A stretch of DNA of 64,000 bases, taken from Emticicia soli (GTDB lineage Bacteria > Bacteroidota > Bacteroidia > Cytophagales > Spirosomataceae). This document shows, one piece after another, positions 62,103 through 64,000 of the stretch (position 1 is its first letter; each line of letters starts with the position of its first letter). Both the position numbers and the translations under genes were made by a program. The notes beneath the pieces were generated by a model, which did no database searches, had not been told where the DNA came from, and saw only the letters and a program-made list of their open reading frames with translations. The stretch covers positions 1 through 64,000 of the forward strand of contig NZ_JBBEWC010000018.1 in assembly GCF_037860775.1 (NCBI RefSeq), given 5' to 3'.

Positions 62103-63074
62103 ATGGAAAAAATTAACTGGGGAATTATCGGTTGTGGCGATGTAACCGAACTTAAAAGCGGGCCTGCTTTCAATAAGGTGCCGCAGTCGTCATTAATAGC
62201 TGTGATGCGCCGTGATGCGGCCAAGGCAGCAGACTACGCCCGCAGGCACAATGTGCCCAAATGGTACAGCGATGCGCAGCAATTAATAAACGACCCCGAT
62301 ATAAATGCTATTTATGTAGCCACGCCACCATCAACGCACGAAATGTACACTTTGGCAGCCATTGCAGCAGGCAAACCTGTGTATGTAGAAAAGCCAATGG
62401 CCGGCGATTATAAAACGGCTTACAGTATGGCCGAGGCTGCTACGGCCGAAAATATCAAACTTGTAGTGGCGCATTATCGCCGTGAGCAGGAGCGATTCAA
62501 GAAAGTAAAACAACTGATAGCCGATAATGCCATAGGAGACGTGCGTCTGGTGCGCCTTGAGCTTGCCAAGCAAGCCTTGACACCCGAAGAACTGGCCGAC
62601 CCAAAAACAGCATGGCGTGTTGACCCCGCTACGGCTGGCGGTGGTTTGTTTCATGATTTATCGCCGCATCAACTCGATTTGATGTATTATTTCTTTGGCG
62701 AGGTTGAGAAGGTAACAGGCTTGGCCACAAATCAGGGCGGTGTTTATGGGGCCGACGATATGGTTGTGGCTAATGTGCTGTTTAAGAGCGGAACGGTTTT
62801 TAATGGTACATGGTGCTTTAGTGCCGCAAAAGCCGCCGATTATTGCGAGATTCAAGGTACAAAGGGCAAAATCAGTTTTACGGTTTTTAGTACTGATAGC
62901 ATTAGGGTTGAGATTGAAGGCAAAACTGAAATCCTTGATTTTTCGCCGCTTTTGCACGTGCAACAACCCATGATAGAGGCTACTGTAAAGTATTTTCTGG
63001 GCACAGGCCCAAACCCGTGCAGCGGCTACGAAGGCGCAGAAGTAATGCGCTTGATTAGCGAGGCGAGTGCATGA
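62103..63074 (+). CDS. Gfo/Idh/MocA-family oxidoreductase
   Basis: About 323 residues from ATG 62103 (MEKINWGIIGCGDVTELKSG), which begins directly with the Rossmann loop GCGDVTE; an in-frame TTG upstream is less likely. Then comes ADYARRHNVPKWYSDAQQLI, AIYVATPPSTHEMYTLAAIA, and the catalytic-lysine motif YVEKPMAGDY. The C-terminal domain has WRVDPATAGGGLFHDLSPHQ, where Asp and His match the DxxxH active-site pattern. Substrates are usually sugars or inositols. It is divergent from the GH43 gene, 346 bp apart, so joint sugar metabolism is possible. Confidence 0.92.
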   Translation: MEKINWGIIGCGDVTELKSGPAFNKVPQSSLIAVMRRDAAKAADYARRHNVPKWYSDAQQLINDPDINAIYVATPPSTHEMYTLAAIAAGKPVYVEKPMAGDYKTAYSMAEAATAENIKLVVAHYRREQERFKKVKQLIADNAIGDVRLVRLELAKQALTPEELADPKTAWRVDPATAGGGLFHDLSPHQLDLMYYFFGEVEKVTGLATNQGGVYGADDMVVANVLFKSGTVFNGTWCFSAAKAADYCEIQGTKGKISFTVFSTDSIRVEIEGKTEILDFSPLLHVQQPMIEATVKYFLGTGPNPCSGYEGAEVMRLISEASA

Positions 63075-63333
63075 GTGATTGGGCAGAGGTGTTTATACTC
63101 CAATCATCTCACGACAGATTAAGGCAGAACGACCAACGCAGCGTTTTGCACTGAGTTTTACGGGGTGTTTATTGAAACCGCCGTGCAACTCAGTGCTATG
63201 CTTTGTGCAACTCTGTGGTGAAAAAAATTCTGTGTACCCTGATTAACCGTGCCATGCCCTTTTGCAACCGAGAATAGGCATGACACGGTGAGATACAAAC
63301 TATGTTCGACGATCCGAAATTGACATTCGACAA
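63075..63333. repeat. Intergenic region with a CCGTGCCACG-family hairpin (63245-63289)
   Basis: The hairpin AACCGTGCCATGCC...GGCATGACACGGT is copy 5 of the family, with loop CTTTTGCAACCGAGAATA. The preceding 160 bases hold paired words (GCAACTCAGTGC and GCACTGAGTT) of unclear meaning. No gene. Confidence 0.65.
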
Positions 63334-63540
63334 TTACCTAATTTCCACCAATTCAATTTTCACTCTTTTGTTCATAAAGGGTTTGTCGTATTCAATCTTG
63401 AAGTCGTAGAGATTGCCTACCATGCAGCCTATTTCGTCGCGGTTGTGGTAGGCATAAATGCCTTTTAGCTGGCGGTAATATTCGGTGTGATTGGTGCGGC
63501 GAAACGTAAGCCGGTAAATCACATCTTTTTTGTATTTCAT
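63334..63540 (-). CDS. Small basic protein of unknown function
   Basis: A 68-residue protein (MKYKKDVIYRLTFRRTNHTE to KRVKIELVEIR). It is rich in Tyr, Arg and Lys with strand-like stretches. No signal peptide and no recognised domain. It is divergent from the scaffold-like phage gene by 145 bases, and small proteins of this kind can sit beside phage modules, but that is only context. The frame is intact and starts with a normal ATG. Confidence 0.45.
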   Translation of the reverse strand: MKYKKDVIYRLTFRRTNHTEYYRQLKGIYAYHNRDEIGCMVGNLYDFKIEYDKPFMNKRVKIELVEIR

Positions 63541-63633
63541 GTTGTGTGGCGGTAAAAATCCGTGTTAATGTTGGTATCAACAAAGATAATCAAAATTACT
63601 GATGCGTATATTATAAGTACAGAATCTTTGTTT

Positions 63634-63641
63634 TTATCTTT
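63634..63641 (+). promoter_or_regulatory. Putative -7 promoter box before the scaffold-like gene
   Basis: TATCTTTG fits TAnnTTTG and lies about 45 bases before the ATG at 63686. The terminase and portal genes carry the same kind of box, closer to their starts. Confidence 0.45.
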
Positions 63642-63685
63642 GTGATGAAGAACATTATCATTCAAAATTCACACAATTACACCTG

Positions 63686-64000
63686 ATGACTTTAAAAGGG
63701 AAAATTCTACAAACGCTGAAAACTAAGTACAAAAACTTAGGGTTCGGCGAAAAAACTTTCGATGCGGTTGCTACCTTACTGGAAACTTCGGTAACTGACG
63801 AAAGCGAAATTGACACTGCGATCGGAGGGATTGAGGCTTTGTTGAAGGCTTTTCAGGGCGATGCCGACAAACGGGTAACTGATGCCATTGCTAAACGAAA
63901 AGCCAACACAGAAAGCAACGAAACCGGAAACGAAAACAAACCGGAAAATGATGATGTGCCAAACTGGGCGCAGGGCTTGATTGAGTCGAACAGGGCATTG
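63686..64000 (+). CDS. Phage head scaffold-like protein, 5' part only
   Basis: The frame is open from ATG 63686 to the window edge, giving 105 residues of a longer protein. MTLKGKILQTLKTKYKNLGF, then EKTFDAVATLLETSVTDESE and ALLKAFQGDADKRVTDAIAK resemble the N-terminus of scaffold-like proteins placed before the major capsid gene in Bacteroidota phages. A charged linker (NESN-like, rich in Asn and Glu) follows. The call rests on remembered family resemblance and on phage gene order after terminase and portal; moderate certainty. Confidence 0.5.
   Translation, partial: MTLKGKILQTLKTKYKNLGFGEKTFDAVATLLETSVTDESEIDTAIGGIEALLKAFQGDADKRVTDAIAKRKANTESNETGNENKPENDDVPNWAQGLIESNRAL

Noticed and set aside
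57854..63333. Possible cas genes next to the array
   Set aside because: All genes on that side are a two-component pair, a GH43 enzyme, an oxidoreductase and a small basic protein; none has Cas motifs.

Overview
The window looks like chromosome from a member of the Bacteroidota, probably a free-living Cytophagales-type bacterium. The signs are a PorP/SprF-family protein, SBBP and FG-GAP surface proteins, a 3-coathanger-type protein, a collagen-like secreted protein, many lipoproteins, a LytS/LytTR pair, and TAnnTTTG-type promoter boxes a few bases upstream of several starts. The species assignment is inference only. I saw no tRNA or rRNA gene.

Layout. 0-5.3 kb: palindromic repeats, a DeoR regulator, a PKD-type lipoprotein, a Crp/Fnr-like regulator, about 1.1 kb of AT-rich non-coding DNA, and a tandem universal stress protein. 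5.6-9.1 kb: a probable copper/redox cluster (small Cys-rich membrane protein, MbnP-like lipoprotein, MbnH/MauG-like di-haem protein, small outer-membrane protein). 9.1-17.3 kb: AT-rich accessory DNA with dispersed hairpin repeats, surface proteins, a PD-(D/E)XK/DUF4268 protein, orphan small proteins and a GH114-like lipoprotein. 17.4-19.5 kb: phage terminase small and large subunits. 19.7-25.4 kb: methyltransferase, duplicated SMI1/KNR4 proteins, beta-helix protein, membrane protein, lipoprotein. 25.7-27.1 kb: a phage portal gene. 27.3-35.1 kb: OmpA protein, DUF2135 lipoprotein, SBBP protein, TonB-receptor-like barrel. 35.5-45.4 kb: SDR + AraC pair, GntR + MFS pair, zinc-ribbon YjdM/PhnA, PorP/SprF, HipBA, Kazal lipoprotein. 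45.5-53 kb: secreted proteins including a 909-residue collagen-like protein, and a TlpA-type thioredoxin. 53.15-57.85 kb: a CRISPR array of 72 full repeats plus one truncated repeat, with no cas gene in the window. 58-63 kb: LytS/LytTR pair, GH43 enzyme, Gfo/Idh/MocA oxidoreductase. 63.7 kb to the edge: the start of a gene resembling a phage head scaffold protein.

The most unusual feature is the set of phage DNA-packaging and head genes (terminase S, terminase L, portal, scaffold-like). They lie intact, on one strand and in normal phage order, but are separated by about 6 kb and 37 kb of ordinary bacterial genes. Each block has its own TAnnTTTG promoter-like box. No integrase, lysis or tail gene is visible. 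This could be a prophage broken up by insertions and rearrangements, or a dispersed, domesticated (gene-transfer-agent-like) particle locus.

The second theme is repeat biology. At least five families of short palindromic or inverted-repeat elements occupy intergenic spaces. The CRISPR array carries a four-fold tandem spacer, a spacer shared by distant units, a palindromic spacer, and a stray repeat 1.4 kb beyond its end on the far side of a thioredoxin gene.
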